31,220 nucleotides of DNA, taken from DASQEH01 sp038239485 (GTDB taxonomy: Bacteria > Actinomycetota > Actinomycetes > Propionibacteriales > Nocardioidaceae). Below the pieces are notes generated by a model. The model was not told the origin of the DNA and ran no database searches. It saw only the letters and a program-made list of their open reading frames with translations. The translations under genes and the position numbers were made by a program. The stretch is taken from positions 1 to 31,220 of the forward strand of contig JBBSET010000046.1 of the NCBI GenBank assembly GCA_038239485.1. Reading direction: 5' to 3'. Of the stretch, positions 16,236-23,784 are shown piece after piece; position 1 is the stretch's first letter; each line of letters opens with the position of its first letter.

Positions 16236-16457
16236 CTACGTGCCCCAGTTGACGACGACGATCCCAGCTACGACGACGTAGAGAGCGACCCGCGCGATCC
16301 ACCGACGGCGGACCAGCTCGGCGGTAGCGGCAGCAGCCGACTCGTCGTTGCCCTGGGCCTTGAAGCGCATGATGTCGTCCTGCAGCTGACGCCACCAGAG
16401 CTCGCCCAGCCCGAACGTGGCGACAAGCGCGATCAACTCCCAGGTCTGTCTGGACAT
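16236..16457 (-). CDS. Small membrane protein (73 aa)
   Basis: I do not recognise this protein, but it is convincing as a gene. Starting at ATG 16457, a hydrophobic N-terminal helix (residues 7-20, 'ELIALVATFGLG') is followed by an amphipathic, charged middle with 'QDDIMRFKAQGNDESAAAATAELVRRR', here noted only for its acidic-then-basic character, and a strong C-terminal transmembrane helix (about 54-71). The frame is open back to 16871 but runs antisense through the methyltransferase gene, so the internal ATG is preferred. GATACT lies 7 nt upstream, and a GGAGG lies slightly further away. It is divergent from the methyltransferase, with only 46 bases between the starts. Confidence 0.65.
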   Translation of the reverse strand: MSRQTWELIALVATFGLGELWWRQLQDDIMRFKAQGNDESAAAATAELVRRRWIARVALYVVVAGIVVVNWGT

Positions 16458-16490
16458 CGTCGCCAGTATCCTCCAGTGGGGTCGGAGGCC

Positions 16491-16496
16491 TATATT
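16491..16496 (+). promoter_or_regulatory. Leaderless -10 element of the methyltransferase gene
   Basis: TATATT lies 7 nt before GTG 16504 and is the closest match to consensus in the window. Confidence 0.55.
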
Positions 16497-16503
16497 CGCC
16501 AAT

Positions 16504-17265
16504 GTGTCCTTCAACGTCTCGGCCGACGCGTACGCCCAGTTCATGGGCCGGTACTCCGAACCATTGGCCGCACAATTCGTCGACCTGGTTGCCGCCCACA
16601 ATGGCCAGCGGGCACTCGACGTGGGGAGCGGGCCCGGCGGGCTGACTGCCCAGCTGGTGGACCGCCTCGGGGCGGACGCCGTGGCGGCGATCGACCCCTC
16701 CCCCCCATTCGTCGAAGCGCTTCGCCGGCGGCTTCCCGGGGTGGACGTGCGAGCCGGATCGGCGGAACAGCTTCCGTTTCCGGATGCGGGCTTCGACCTC
16801 ACCCTGGCCCAGCTGGTCGTCCATTTCATGACGGAGCCCGTGGCCGGCCTCGCCGAGATGGCGCGCGTCACCCGCCCCGGCGGGCTCGTGGCGGCCTCCG
16901 TGTGGGACCACTCCAGCGGTGGCGGACCACTGTCGACCTTCTGGCAGGCGGTTGCAGAGCTCTACCCCGACGCTCACGACGAGTCAGGGCTGGCCGGGGT
17001 ACGCGAGGGTCACCTCGCCGAGCTGTTCGACGCCGCCGGGCTCAAGGACATCTCCTCGACATCGCTCACTGTCACCGTGCCCTACGAGACATACGATGCG
17101 TGGTGGGCGCCGTACACGATGGGCGTAGGGCCTGCGGGCGCCTACGTCGCAGGGCTTGACGAGGCACAGCGAGAAGCACTCAGGGAACGGTGCGAGCGCC
17201 TGCTTCCCGCGGCACCGTTCGACATCGTCGCTACCGCGTGGTGCGCCACGGGGCGGCCCGCCTGA
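16504..17265 (+). CDS. Class I SAM-dependent methyltransferase
   Basis: This is a 253-aa cytoplasmic methyltransferase from GTG 16504, the start fixed by TATATT 7 nt upstream. Motif I is 'ALDVGSGPGGLT' at about residues 38-49, the acidic ribose contact lies in 'AAIDPS', motif post-II in 'GSAEQLPFPDAGFDL', and 'VTRPGGLVAASVW' marks the strand after motif III. This is the UbiE/Methyltransf_11 type, used on many small molecules, so the substrate is not predictable. A relic of a sugar kinase starts five bases after its stop codon, which suggests the two were once co-transcribed. Confidence 0.9.
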   Translation: MSFNVSADAYAQFMGRYSEPLAAQFVDLVAAHNGQRALDVGSGPGGLTAQLVDRLGADAVAAIDPSPPFVEALRRRLPGVDVRAGSAEQLPFPDAGFDLTLAQLVVHFMTEPVAGLAEMARVTRPGGLVAASVWDHSSGGGPLSTFWQAVAELYPDAHDESGLAGVREGHLAELFDAAGLKDISSTSLTVTVPYETYDAWWAPYTMGVGPAGAYVAGLDEAQREALRERCERLLPAAPFDIVATAWCATGRPA

Positions 17266-17270
17266 CCGAG

Positions 17271-17491
17271 ATGAGCACGGCCTGCGCGCTCGGGCTGGAC
17301 CTGGGCACCAGCGGCTCAAACCGGTACTGGTCGCCGGTGGCTCAGCTGCCGGCGCCGGGCTTGGCCGGCCGGATCCTGGGCTGGCAGAGTGCCCACGAGC
17401 CCGGATCGGTGGCCGCGGCGTTCCGTGGCGTCGAGATCTGACGATCACGACGCCGGGCGCGTCCGCGGTACTGTCGGCCTGTGCGCGGTGA
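17271..17491 (+). pseudogene. Relic of an FGGY-family carbohydrate kinase
   Basis: The ATG at 17271 opens 'CALGLDLGTSG', the phosphate-1 motif at the very N-terminus of FGGY sugar kinases such as xylulokinase. The next codons lose the family pattern in this frame. In the frame beginning at 17315 it resumes as 'LKPVLVA' and later 'RPDPGLAE', which is the usual sequel ('LKAVLV...', 'P.PG.AE'). One lost C in an ancestral GGCCTCAAA around 17313-17319 explains the switch. Only about 70 codons survive of a gene that normally has about 450-500, and the rest of the kinase is missing. It is therefore a frameshifted and truncated remnant. Confidence 0.5.
17469..17474 (+). promoter_or_regulatory. Leaderless -10 element of the 82-aa gene
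   Basis: TACTGT lies 6 nt before GTG 17481. Confidence 0.5.
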
Positions 17492-17729
17492 CCGGGTGGA
17501 GATCGTGATCGATGCGGGCGACGAGGTCCGCACCTACGAGGTGGTCGCGACGCGCAACGGCAGGCGGGTCGAAATCAACACCGGCCGCAACATCGTCGAG
17601 GTCACCGAGGTGACCCGGGGCGGTACGCCGGTGCGGTCGGCGCGTTTCATGGCGAACCGGATCCTCGCTCTCGTCGAGCATCCCGCCACCGACCGGACCA
17701 TCGCGGAAGAGGTCACCAAGGCGTCGTAG
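17481..17729 (+). CDS. Conserved-looking small protein of unknown function (82 aa)
   Basis: The start at GTG 17481 is supported by a -10 hexamer 6 nt upstream. The product has no signal peptide or membrane helix. It looks like a small beta-rich domain: alternating hydrophobic stretches 'RVEIVIDAGDEVRTYEVVATRNG' (noted for strand character) and 'RRVEINTG.NIVEVTEV', then a short helical C-terminus. I do not recognise a family. It follows the kinase relic and overlaps its last few bases. Confidence 0.6.
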   Translation: MRGDRVEIVIDAGDEVRTYEVVATRNGRRVEINTGRNIVEVTEVTRGGTPVRSARFMANRILALVEHPATDRTIAEEVTKAS

Positions 17730-18047
17730 CGGATGCCGCTGCGCTGCCCTGCCCAGGTCCGACCTGCCCAATTCCCGGGCCTGGGCCCATTCCCGAGCCC
17801 GGCCCACTCCTCACCCTTGGCTCGGAGCCGGTCCGATGGAACCTCCGGGCGGGTCCACGGATGAAGAGATGTGCGCTGAGATGCACGCTGTGCATCACGC
17901 CGCACACCGATCGACGGGAGGGGGTACCCGCCGGGCAGGTGGCAGCACGCTGCCCTGCCTTACCGCCCCCCGGCTCCGACGAACCCGGCCCAAGCCGCGG
18001 ATGACACGGGATGAGTAGGGTCTGGGGCACTGTGGCAGCCTGTCGGC
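17730..18047. other. Spacer with repeats upstream of the beta-lactamase-like gene
   Basis: No gene is seen in these 318 bases. They contain GCCCAGG/CCTGGGC arms (17751-17757 and 17780-17786), an imperfect direct repeat (CCCAATTCCCGGGCC at 17767-17781 and CCCATTCCCGAGCCC at 17786-17800), a perfect hairpin at 17880-17896, and a TAGGGT hexamer at 18016-18021 that may be the -10 of the next gene. A 60-codon frame starting at 17836 has no recognisable content. Confidence 0.5.
17880..17896. repeat. Perfect 7-bp hairpin GATGCAC/GTGCATC
   Basis: GATGCAC (17880-17886) and GTGCATC (17890-17896) pair around a three-base loop. Shorter GTGCG and CGCAC arms lie outside it. It may be an operator, or a structured RNA 150 bases before the downstream start. 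Confidence 0.45.
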
Positions 18048-18980
18048 ATGGGCCCGAAGATCGCGACGCTGTTCCAGCGGGCGGGTTGTGCCGGCCAGAT
18101 CTGCGTGCAGCCATTGGGTGGGCATCGCGAGGTCGCGATCGGCGCGGACGAGCCGGTCGTGTCCGCATCGGTCTTCAAGGTCTGCGTCGCGCTGGAGGCG
18201 GAGAACCAGTTCGCCGAGGGCCGCCTCGACCCGCGCGAGACAGTCCTGCTGCCGGCGGCGGCACGGACGCAGGGCCCGACCGGCTTCTCCCTGTTCGAGG
18301 ACGACGTCACCGTGACCTTGCGCGACCTGGTCACCGCGATGATGACCATCAGCGACAACGCGGCGACGGACGCACTGCTACACCGGGTCGGTATCGTCAG
18401 CGTGAACGCTGCCTCGGCGACTCTCGGGCTCAGCGCGACGGTGGTCACCAGCGACCTGGCCACGATGATCGACTCGATCGCCCTGGACTCGGGGTTCGAC
18501 GACTGGTCGTCGATGACGACGTGGCTGTCGCATCGCCACGCCGGTGCCGAGATCACCGAGGTGGTGCGCCGCATGTTGGCTGCCACCGCGCTGACTCCCG
18601 GCGTCGCCACCCGGACGACTGCCCGCGACATGGCGAGGCTGCTCGGCCTGATCTGGTCCGACCGAGCCGGTCCGCCGTCCGCCTGCCTGCGAGTCCGTCA
18701 GCTGATGGCCCAGCAGCTCACCCGGCACCGGCTGGCGACCGGGTTCCCGTCGCCCGCGCGGGTGGCCGCCAAGAGCGGCAGCCTGGTCGGGGTGGTCCGC
18801 AACGAGGTCGGGGTCGTCACCTTCCCCGACGGCACCGCGTACGCGATCGCCGTCTTCACCCAGGCCCACAAGCCGTGGCAGGGCGAGACGGCCATCAACA
18901 GCGTGATCGGCGCAGCTGCGGCGAAAGCCGTGGACGCGCTGGAAACCAAGGCCGCGTTCGCTGACCGTCCGTTGGCCTAG
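18048..18980 (+). CDS. Class-A beta-lactamase-like serine hydrolase, apparently cytoplasmic
   Basis: This 310-aa protein starts at ATG 18048. It has the penicillin-recognising fold: Ser41-x-x-Lys44 ('SVFK'), Ser102-Asp103-Asn104 ('ISDNAATD') and Lys242-Ser-Gly ('AKSGSL'). There is no signal peptide, which is unusual for beta-lactamases, and I see no clear ExxLN omega-loop motif carrying the deacylating Glu166. A peptidase, esterase or other amide hydrolase role is therefore as likely as antibiotic resistance. A hairpin follows the stop, and the next gene is convergent. Confidence 0.82.
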   Translation: MGPKIATLFQRAGCAGQICVQPLGGHREVAIGADEPVVSASVFKVCVALEAENQFAEGRLDPRETVLLPAAARTQGPTGFSLFEDDVTVTLRDLVTAMMTISDNAATDALLHRVGIVSVNAASATLGLSATVVTSDLATMIDSIALDSGFDDWSSMTTWLSHRHAGAEITEVVRRMLAATALTPGVATRTTARDMARLLGLIWSDRAGPPSACLRVRQLMAQQLTRHRLATGFPSPARVAAKSGSLVGVVRNEVGVVTFPDGTAYAIAVFTQAHKPWQGETAINSVIGAAAAKAVDALETKAAFADRPLA

Positions 18981-18995
18981 GTAGCCGCGCCCCGC

Positions 18996-19010
18996 GCCCG
19001 GCTCCCGGGC
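18996..19010. terminator. Hairpin between convergent genes
   Basis: GCCCGG (18996-19001) pairs with CCGGGC (19005-19010) around CTC. It sits in the 40-base gap between the hydrolase and the convergent dehydrogenase and lacks a T-run. Confidence 0.4.
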
Positions 19011-19020
19011 CGCTCGGCTC

Positions 19021-21966
19021 TCACCCGGTCGGCTCTCGGCCTGCGAGCAGCTCGGCCAGGTGCACGCTCGGCAGGCCGGCGAGATTCGCCACCTGGGTAC
19101 GGCAGGAGAAGCCGTCCGCGACGACGACTCCGGAACCAGTCCGATCCCGAAGGGCAGGGAGCAGCGCGCCCTCCGCCACAGCGACCGACATGTCGTAATG
19201 CCCCCGCTCCATGCCGAAGCTACCGGCCAGGCCGCAGCAGCCGCCCACCACGCTCAGGTTGGCGCCGGTCCTCGCGAGCAGGGCCCGATCGGTCGCGAAG
19301 CCAAGCACGGCTTTGTGGTGGCAGTGTGGTTGGACGACCAGGTCGACGCCCGTCAGGTCCGGGGGCCGCCAGTCTCGATCTGAGCTACCCGGGAGGTCGG
19401 TGAGCGCCTCGGCCAGGGTCCGGGCGGCCGCCGCCACCGCCCGCGTACGCGGGTCGTCGGGGAGCAGGTCCAGCAGGTCGGAGCGGAGGACGGCCAGGCA
19501 CGACGGCTCCAGCCCGACGATGGCCAGGCCCTGCTCGGCGTACGGCCCGAGCACCTCGAGCAGGGTGGTCAGCCGGTTCCGGGCGGTGTCGAGCTGGCCG
19601 GTGGTGATCCAGGTGAGGCCGCAGCAGGCGAGCCGCTCCAAGACGATCACCCGGTACCCGGCGTCGGTGAGGACCTCGACAGCGGCATCGGCCACCCCGG
19701 GCTTCATCGCGTTGGTGAAGGTGTCGACCCACAGCACGACCTGGTCGCTGGCCCCTGGCGCCCCCGTGTCCGTGGGCGGCAGCAGGTCTGCACCGGCTCG
19801 TCGGCTGACGCTGCGATGGAACGTGACAGGAGCCAGCTCCGGCACGTCACGGCGCGGGTCGATGCCTCCCGCCCGCAGAAGCAGACGTGCGAGGGGGCGG
19901 AAGGCCAGCAACCGGTTGACCAGGGCCGGGCCCCAACTCGGGCCGCGGTCGAGCATGGCCATCCACAGCGGCAGCCAACCGAGGCTGTAGTGGCTGACGG
20001 GACGCAGCCGGTGGCGGTACCGACGGTAGAGGACCTCCGACTTGTACCGGGCCATGTCGACACCGGCGGGGCATTCGCTCGAGCAGGCCTTGCACGACAG
20101 GCACAGGTCCAGCGACTCCTCGACCTCGGGGGACGACCAGCCGGTGATCATCGATCCGTTCGCCAGCTCCTGGAGGACCCGCGCGCGACCGCGGGTACTG
20201 TCCTTCTCGTCGCGGCTGGCGAGGTAGCTCGGGCACATGGTGCCACCGGCGACGCGGGTGTCGGCCCGGCATCTGCCGACACCGACACATCGGTGCACGG
20301 CGTTGGTGAAGTCCCCGTCGTCCTGGCCGAAGCTGAAACCCCCCGTCGCCGGGATCGGCGTCGCCATCGGGCGGCGCAGGTCGGCGTCGATGGGCTGTGG
20401 CCGCACGAGGACTCCGGGGTTGAGCAGGTCGTCGGGGTCGAACAGCTCCTTGACCGCCGCGAAGAGCGCGAGCGTCGTGTCGCTGTACATGACCGGCAGC
20501 AGCTCGCTGCGCGACCGGCCGTCGCCGTGCTCCCCGGAGCACGAGCCGCCGTGCCTCACCACCAGGTGGGCAGCCTCGACGATGAACTCGCGGAACACCT
20601 CGCTGCCGCGGTCCAGCGGCAGGTCGATCCGCACATGGATGCACCCGTCACCGAAATGCCCGTAGGGCAGCCCGGTGACGCCGAAGGACGCCATCAAGGT
20701 CTCGAACTCGCGCAGGTACGCCCCCAGGTTCGCGGGCGGGACGGCGGCGTCCTCCCAGCCGGGCCAGGCCTGTCGTCCCGCAGGGGTACGCCCAGCGAGC
20801 CCGGCGCCGTCCTCCCTGATCCGCCACATCGCGGCGGCGGCCGGGCCGGCCAAGGTGGTGGCGTCGAGAGCGCCCGCCGCCAGCACCAGCGCCCCGGCCG
20901 CGGCCTGCGCGGCGCGGGCGTCGTCACCACCGAGCTCGACCATCAGCCAGCCGGCCCCCCGCGGCAAGGGCGGGACGGCGGCGCGGCCGTGTTGACGCCG
21001 GACGACGTCGACGAGCCTCGCGTCGAGGCCCTCGACGGCAAGTGGCGAGCGGGTGAGCAGGGCCGGGACGGCGTCCGCAGCCGACGCCATGTCCGGGTAA
21101 CCGAGCACCACCAGGACGGCCGCAGGGCTCACCGGCACCAGCTGCACCGTCGCCTCCAGCGTGACCGCCAGCGTGCCCTCGCTGCCGACGAGCGCTTTGG
21201 CCAGGTCGCGACCGCGCTCGGGAAGCAGGTGCTCGAGGGAGTACCCCGAGACCTGCCGGGGGAACCTTCCCAGCTCGGTACGCAGCACGTCGAGGTGGCC
21301 ATCGACAAGCGTGTCAAGGCCCGGCACGCCATCGCTCCCCCGGCTGGCGGTCAGCCTTCGACCGCGGCCGTCGACGACGGTGAGCGTCCGCACGTTGTCC
21401 GCGGTCCGGCCGTACGCGACGGCGTGGGGGCCGCACGCATTGTTGCCTATCATGCCGCCGAGCGTCGCCCTGGCGTGGGTGGAGGGGTCGGGTCCGAACC
21501 GCAGGCCGTGCGGGGCCACCTGCTGTTGCAGCCGGGCCAGGATCACACCCGGCTCGACGCGAGCCGTGCGCTCGTCGGCATCGACGTCGATGATCCGGCC
21601 CATGTGCCGGGCGAAGTCGATGACGATGCCGGTGCCGACGGCGTTGCCGGCCACCGACGTACCCCCGCCGCGGCTGGTCACCGGCGTACCCGAGCTGCGG
21701 GCGACCTCGAGAGTCGCGAGCACGTCGTCGACATCCATCGGCTCGACGACCACCTGCGGGACGACGCGGTAGTTCGACGCGTCAGTGGAGTATTCGGCGC
21801 GGCGCCGCACGGAGTCGGAGACGCCGCCGCGAACCGTCCGCTCGAGCAGGCGGGTGACGTCGGCCGCGGCGCGGGCGCCCGGTTCGGCTGCCGTGGTCAC
21901 GGCCCCGCGGCAGTCGAGTGCGTGTCCATCGGGGAGATCATCGCAGCGGCGGGTCGCGACAGTCAC
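19021..21966 (-). CDS. FAD- and Fe-S-containing D-lactate-type (D-2-hydroxyacid) dehydrogenase
   Basis: This 981-aa respiratory-type oxidoreductase joins three modules. Residues about 50-270 form the FAD-binding PCMH domain ('SRGGGTSVAGNAVG', 'GGMIGNNACG', 'LVGSEGTLAV'). Residues 270-520 form the FAD-oxidase C-terminal domain, with 'GHFGDGCIHVR' at about 436-446 and 'SGEHGDG' at about 477-483. Residues 555-640 hold Fe-S motifs: Cys560, Cys566 and Cys578, then CxxCxxCxxxCP at Cys622-Cys632. The C-terminus has CCG-type repeats ('LACCGLTW' and 'GGCCGLAGSFG') as in GlpC/GlcF. It would pass electrons from D-lactate or a similar 2-hydroxyacid to the quinone pool. GTG 21966 is taken as the start; GTG 21900 is an alternative. 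It is divergent from the serine hydrolase at 21998. Confidence 0.9.
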   Translation of the reverse strand: MTVATRRCDDLPDGHALDCRGAVTTAAEPGARAAADVTRLLERTVRGGVSDSVRRRAEYSTDASNYRVVPQVVVEPMDVDDVLATLEVARSSGTPVTSRGGGTSVAGNAVGTGIVIDFARHMGRIIDVDADERTARVEPGVILARLQQQVAPHGLRFGPDPSTHARATLGGMIGNNACGPHAVAYGRTADNVRTLTVVDGRGRRLTASRGSDGVPGLDTLVDGHLDVLRTELGRFPRQVSGYSLEHLLPERGRDLAKALVGSEGTLAVTLEATVQLVPVSPAAVLVVLGYPDMASAADAVPALLTRSPLAVEGLDARLVDVVRRQHGRAAVPPLPRGAGWLMVELGGDDARAAQAAAGALVLAAGALDATTLAGPAAAAMWRIREDGAGLAGRTPAGRQAWPGWEDAAVPPANLGAYLREFETLMASFGVTGLPYGHFGDGCIHVRIDLPLDRGSEVFREFIVEAAHLVVRHGGSCSGEHGDGRSRSELLPVMYSDTTLALFAAVKELFDPDDLLNPGVLVRPQPIDADLRRPMATPIPATGGFSFGQDDGDFTNAVHRCVGVGRCRADTRVAGGTMCPSYLASRDEKDSTRGRARVLQELANGSMITGWSSPEVEESLDLCLSCKACSSECPAGVDMARYKSEVLYRRYRHRLRPVSHYSLGWLPLWMAMLDRGPSWGPALVNRLLAFRPLARLLLRAGGIDPRRDVPELAPVTFHRSVSRRAGADLLPPTDTGAPGASDQVVLWVDTFTNAMKPGVADAAVEVLTDAGYRVIVLERLACCGLTWITTGQLDTARNRLTTLLEVLGPYAEQGLAIVGLEPSCLAVLRSDLLDLLPDDPRTRAVAAAARTLAEALTDLPGSSDRDWRPPDLTGVDLVVQPHCHHKAVLGFATDRALLARTGANLSVVGGCCGLAGSFGMERGHYDMSVAVAEGALLPALRDRTGSGVVVADGFSCRTQVANLAGLPSVHLAELLAGREPTG

Positions 21967-21984
21967 GGGCGGGTGGCGGAGCCG

Positions 21985-21990
21985 TACGCT
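21985..21990 (+). promoter_or_regulatory. Leaderless -10 element of the class-C-like hydrolase gene
   Basis: TACGCT lies 7 nt before GTG 21998. It falls in the 31-base gap shared with the divergent dehydrogenase. Confidence 0.5.
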
Positions 21991-21997
21991 CGAGGTC

Positions 21998-23140
21998 GTG
22001 ATGTCACCGTCTCCCTTTGCCGCGGTCTGGTCCGTCCTGGACCGTCAGGTCGAGGCGCGTCGTTTCCCGGGATACGCGGCAGTGATCCGCAGGGGCGACC
22101 ACACCGAGTACCACATGGGGGGGCGGCTGGCCTTCGACCGTGCGGACCCGATGCAGCCGGACACGGTCTTTCGGATCGCCTCCCTCAGCAAGCTCCTTGG
22201 TGGCGCGCTCGCCCTGGGCCTGGTCGAAGCGGGGGTCTTCGGGCTCGACGACCCCGTGGCTGAGTGGCTGCCGGAGCTGGCTTCGCCTCGCGTGCTCGCC
22301 CATCCGGCCGCCGAGCTGAACGACACTGTCCCGATCAGCCGCCCGATCGTCGTACGGGACCTGCTGACCTTCACCTTCGGCCTCGGCTTCATCCTCGACG
22401 AGTCGCCGCTTGCCCGGACAGTGTCGACCCTGGGCATCATGCCGGGGAGCAAGGACCCGCTACCGGCACCCGACGACTTCATGGCACACCTCGACGGCCT
22501 GCCTCTGCTGTGCCAGCCCGGCGAGCGCTGGCTCTACCACCTCGGCTCCGAGGTGCTTGGCGTCCTGGTCGCCCGCGCAACCGGTCGGCAGCTCGCTGAC
22601 GTCCTAGCCGAGCGGCTCACCGGTCCGCTCGGGATGAGGTCGACAGGGTTCTTCGCCCCCGACCCAGCCCGGCTGGCGTCGTCGTACGCCCCGGACGGCA
22701 CCGGCTCGACGCTGACGGAGGATCGCGACGACTCAGTGCTGCGGCCGCCGGCATTCGAGTCGCTCGGCGGTGGGCTGGTCTCGACCCTGGAGGACTACCT
22801 GGCATTTCTCGAGGCGTTCTCGTCCGACTCCCCCGTCATCAGCCGCGAGACGGCCCGGCTGATGACGACGGACAGCCTCGACGACCAGCAGCGAGCGGGT
22901 ATCGAGCAGTTGATGGGCCCCGGCATCTCGTGGGGTATGGGCGTAGGGCTGGATCTCGTGTCGGTCAAGCCGTGGATGACGCCCGGCAGGTTCTGGTGGA
23001 ACGGCGGAAGCGGCACGACCGCAGCCGTGGACCCCGCCAACGAGCTGACGGCCGCCCTCTTCACCCAGCGGATGATGATGTCGGCCACGGGAGACTTCGA
23101 CGACTTCTGGGCGGCCGTCGCGGCCGCCAGCGTCCCCTGA
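21998..23140 (+). CDS. Class-C beta-lactamase-related serine hydrolase
   Basis: This 380-aa protein starts at GTG 21998, or ATG 22001 directly after it; the -10 spacing fits both. The fold of AmpC/EstB-type hydrolases is visible: Ser62-x-x-Lys65 ('ASLSK'), a Tyr motif in 'WLYHLGSEVLG' near residue 180, and 'WNGGSGT' near 337, which replaces the HxG/KTG triad. No signal peptide or lipobox is present, so it is probably a cytoplasmic esterase or peptidase and not a lactamase. The open frame upstream of the start (to 21785) is antisense to the dehydrogenase and is not included. A shared terminator hairpin follows. Confidence 0.88.
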   Translation: MMSPSPFAAVWSVLDRQVEARRFPGYAAVIRRGDHTEYHMGGRLAFDRADPMQPDTVFRIASLSKLLGGALALGLVEAGVFGLDDPVAEWLPELASPRVLAHPAAELNDTVPISRPIVVRDLLTFTFGLGFILDESPLARTVSTLGIMPGSKDPLPAPDDFMAHLDGLPLLCQPGERWLYHLGSEVLGVLVARATGRQLADVLAERLTGPLGMRSTGFFAPDPARLASSYAPDGTGSTLTEDRDDSVLRPPAFESLGGGLVSTLEDYLAFLEAFSSDSPVISRETARLMTTDSLDDQQRAGIEQLMGPGISWGMGVGLDLVSVKPWMTPGRFWWNGGSGTTAAVDPANELTAALFTQRMMMSATGDFDDFWAAVAAASVP

Positions 23141-23156
23141 CGTGTGGCGCAAGAAC

Positions 23157-23190
23157 CTGACTCCTCGGCGCAGGAAGGTGCCGAGGTCAG
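23157..23190. terminator. Shared hairpin between convergent genes
   Basis: CTGAC (23157-23161) plus CTCGGC (23164-23169) pair with GCCGAG (23180-23185) plus GTCAG (23186-23190), leaving a two-base bulge and a ten-base loop. It overlaps the stop codon of the YjbQ gene and would serve both convergent genes. Confidence 0.55.
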
Positions 23191-23591
23191 CCGGGGAGCA
23201 GGGACAGCCGGACCTCGCGGACGGCGTTGTCGACGTTGAGGTCCACCAGGCAGATGCTCTGCCACGTTCCGAGCGCCAGCCGGCCGGCGACGACGGGGAC
23301 CGTCGCGTACGGCGGTACCAGCGCCGGGAGCACGTGCGACCTGCCGTGGCCGGCGGTGCCGTGACGATGGCGCCAGCGGTCGTCGGCAGGGAGCAGCTCC
23401 CGGAGCGTCATCAGCAGGTCCTCGTCGCTGCCGGCCCCGGTCTCGAGGATCGCCAGACCGACGGTGGCATGCGGGACGAAGACGTGGAGCAGCCCGTCGC
23501 TTGCCCCGCGAGCGAACTCCGCGCAGTCCTGGGTGATGTCGACGACGACATCACGGTCGCCGGTCCGATACGTTCGGGTCTCGGTCAGCAT
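23187..23591 (-). CDS. YjbQ/UPF0047 family protein
   Basis: This 134-aa cytoplasmic protein is the full length for the family and starts at ATG 23591. The C-terminal signature is complete: 'GHGRSHVLPALVPPY' with conserved His residues, then 'VVAGRLALGTWQSICLVDLN'. 'HVFVPHATVGLAILETG' is the central strand pair. Members form trimers with a His-lined metal or phosphate pocket, and some have been described with secondary thiamine-phosphate-synthase activity; the physiological role is uncertain. It is divergent from modA across a repeat-containing gap and convergent with the upstream hydrolase. Confidence 0.92.
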   Translation of the reverse strand: MLTETRTYRTGDRDVVVDITQDCAEFARGASDGLLHVFVPHATVGLAILETGAGSDEDLLMTLRELLPADDRWRHRHGTAGHGRSHVLPALVPPYATVPVVAGRLALGTWQSICLVDLNVDNAVREVRLSLLPG

Positions 23592-23695
23592 CGGCCAATC
23601 CTGTCAGTCGCCTCGCTGCTCGGCTCGCGGGCCGGACGGCAGGGTGGCGATCGCGATGCCGACCTCGGCGGCAATGACGAGGAGGCCCACAGTCT

Positions 23696-23723
23696 GTCCG
23701 CAGTCCGCAGTCCGCAGTCCGCA
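23696..23723. repeat. Four tandem copies of GTCCGCA
   Basis: Four exact, uninterrupted copies of the 7-base unit fill 23696-23723, in the gap between the YjbQ gene and the modA promoter. It could be a variable-number repeat or a set of phased binding sites. Confidence 0.85.
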
Positions 23724-23743
23724 TGGCGCAGACGCGCCTGGAT

Positions 23744-23768
23744 CATCGTTTGATCACCGCTGACGATG
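23744..23768. promoter_or_regulatory. Candidate operator CATCGT-N13-ACGATG upstream of modA
   Basis: CATCGT (23744-23749) and ACGATG (23763-23768) are exact inverted arms 19 bases apart centre to centre, ending four bases before the modA -10 hexamer. Its position fits a repressor or molybdate-responsive regulator. No regulator gene is seen nearby. Confidence 0.4.
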
Positions 23769-23771
23769 CTA

Positions 23772-23777
23772 TACAGT
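23772..23777 (+). promoter_or_regulatory. Leaderless -10 element of the mod operon
   Basis: TACAGT lies 7 nt before GTG 23785. It overlaps the other candidate start GTG 23776, which it argues against. Confidence 0.5.
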
Positions 23778-23784
23778 GCCGGTT

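Noticed and set aside
19816..22263. An 815-codon open frame on the plus strand
   Set aside because: It is antisense to the FAD/Fe-S dehydrogenase, whose motifs are unambiguous. Its product is low-complexity and rich in Arg, Gly and His, as expected for a shadow in high-GC DNA.
18048..23140. A resistance island formed by two beta-lactamase-like genes
   Set aside because: The two hydrolases belong to unrelated classes, lack signal peptides, are separated by the dehydrogenase and have no transposon or regulator beside them.
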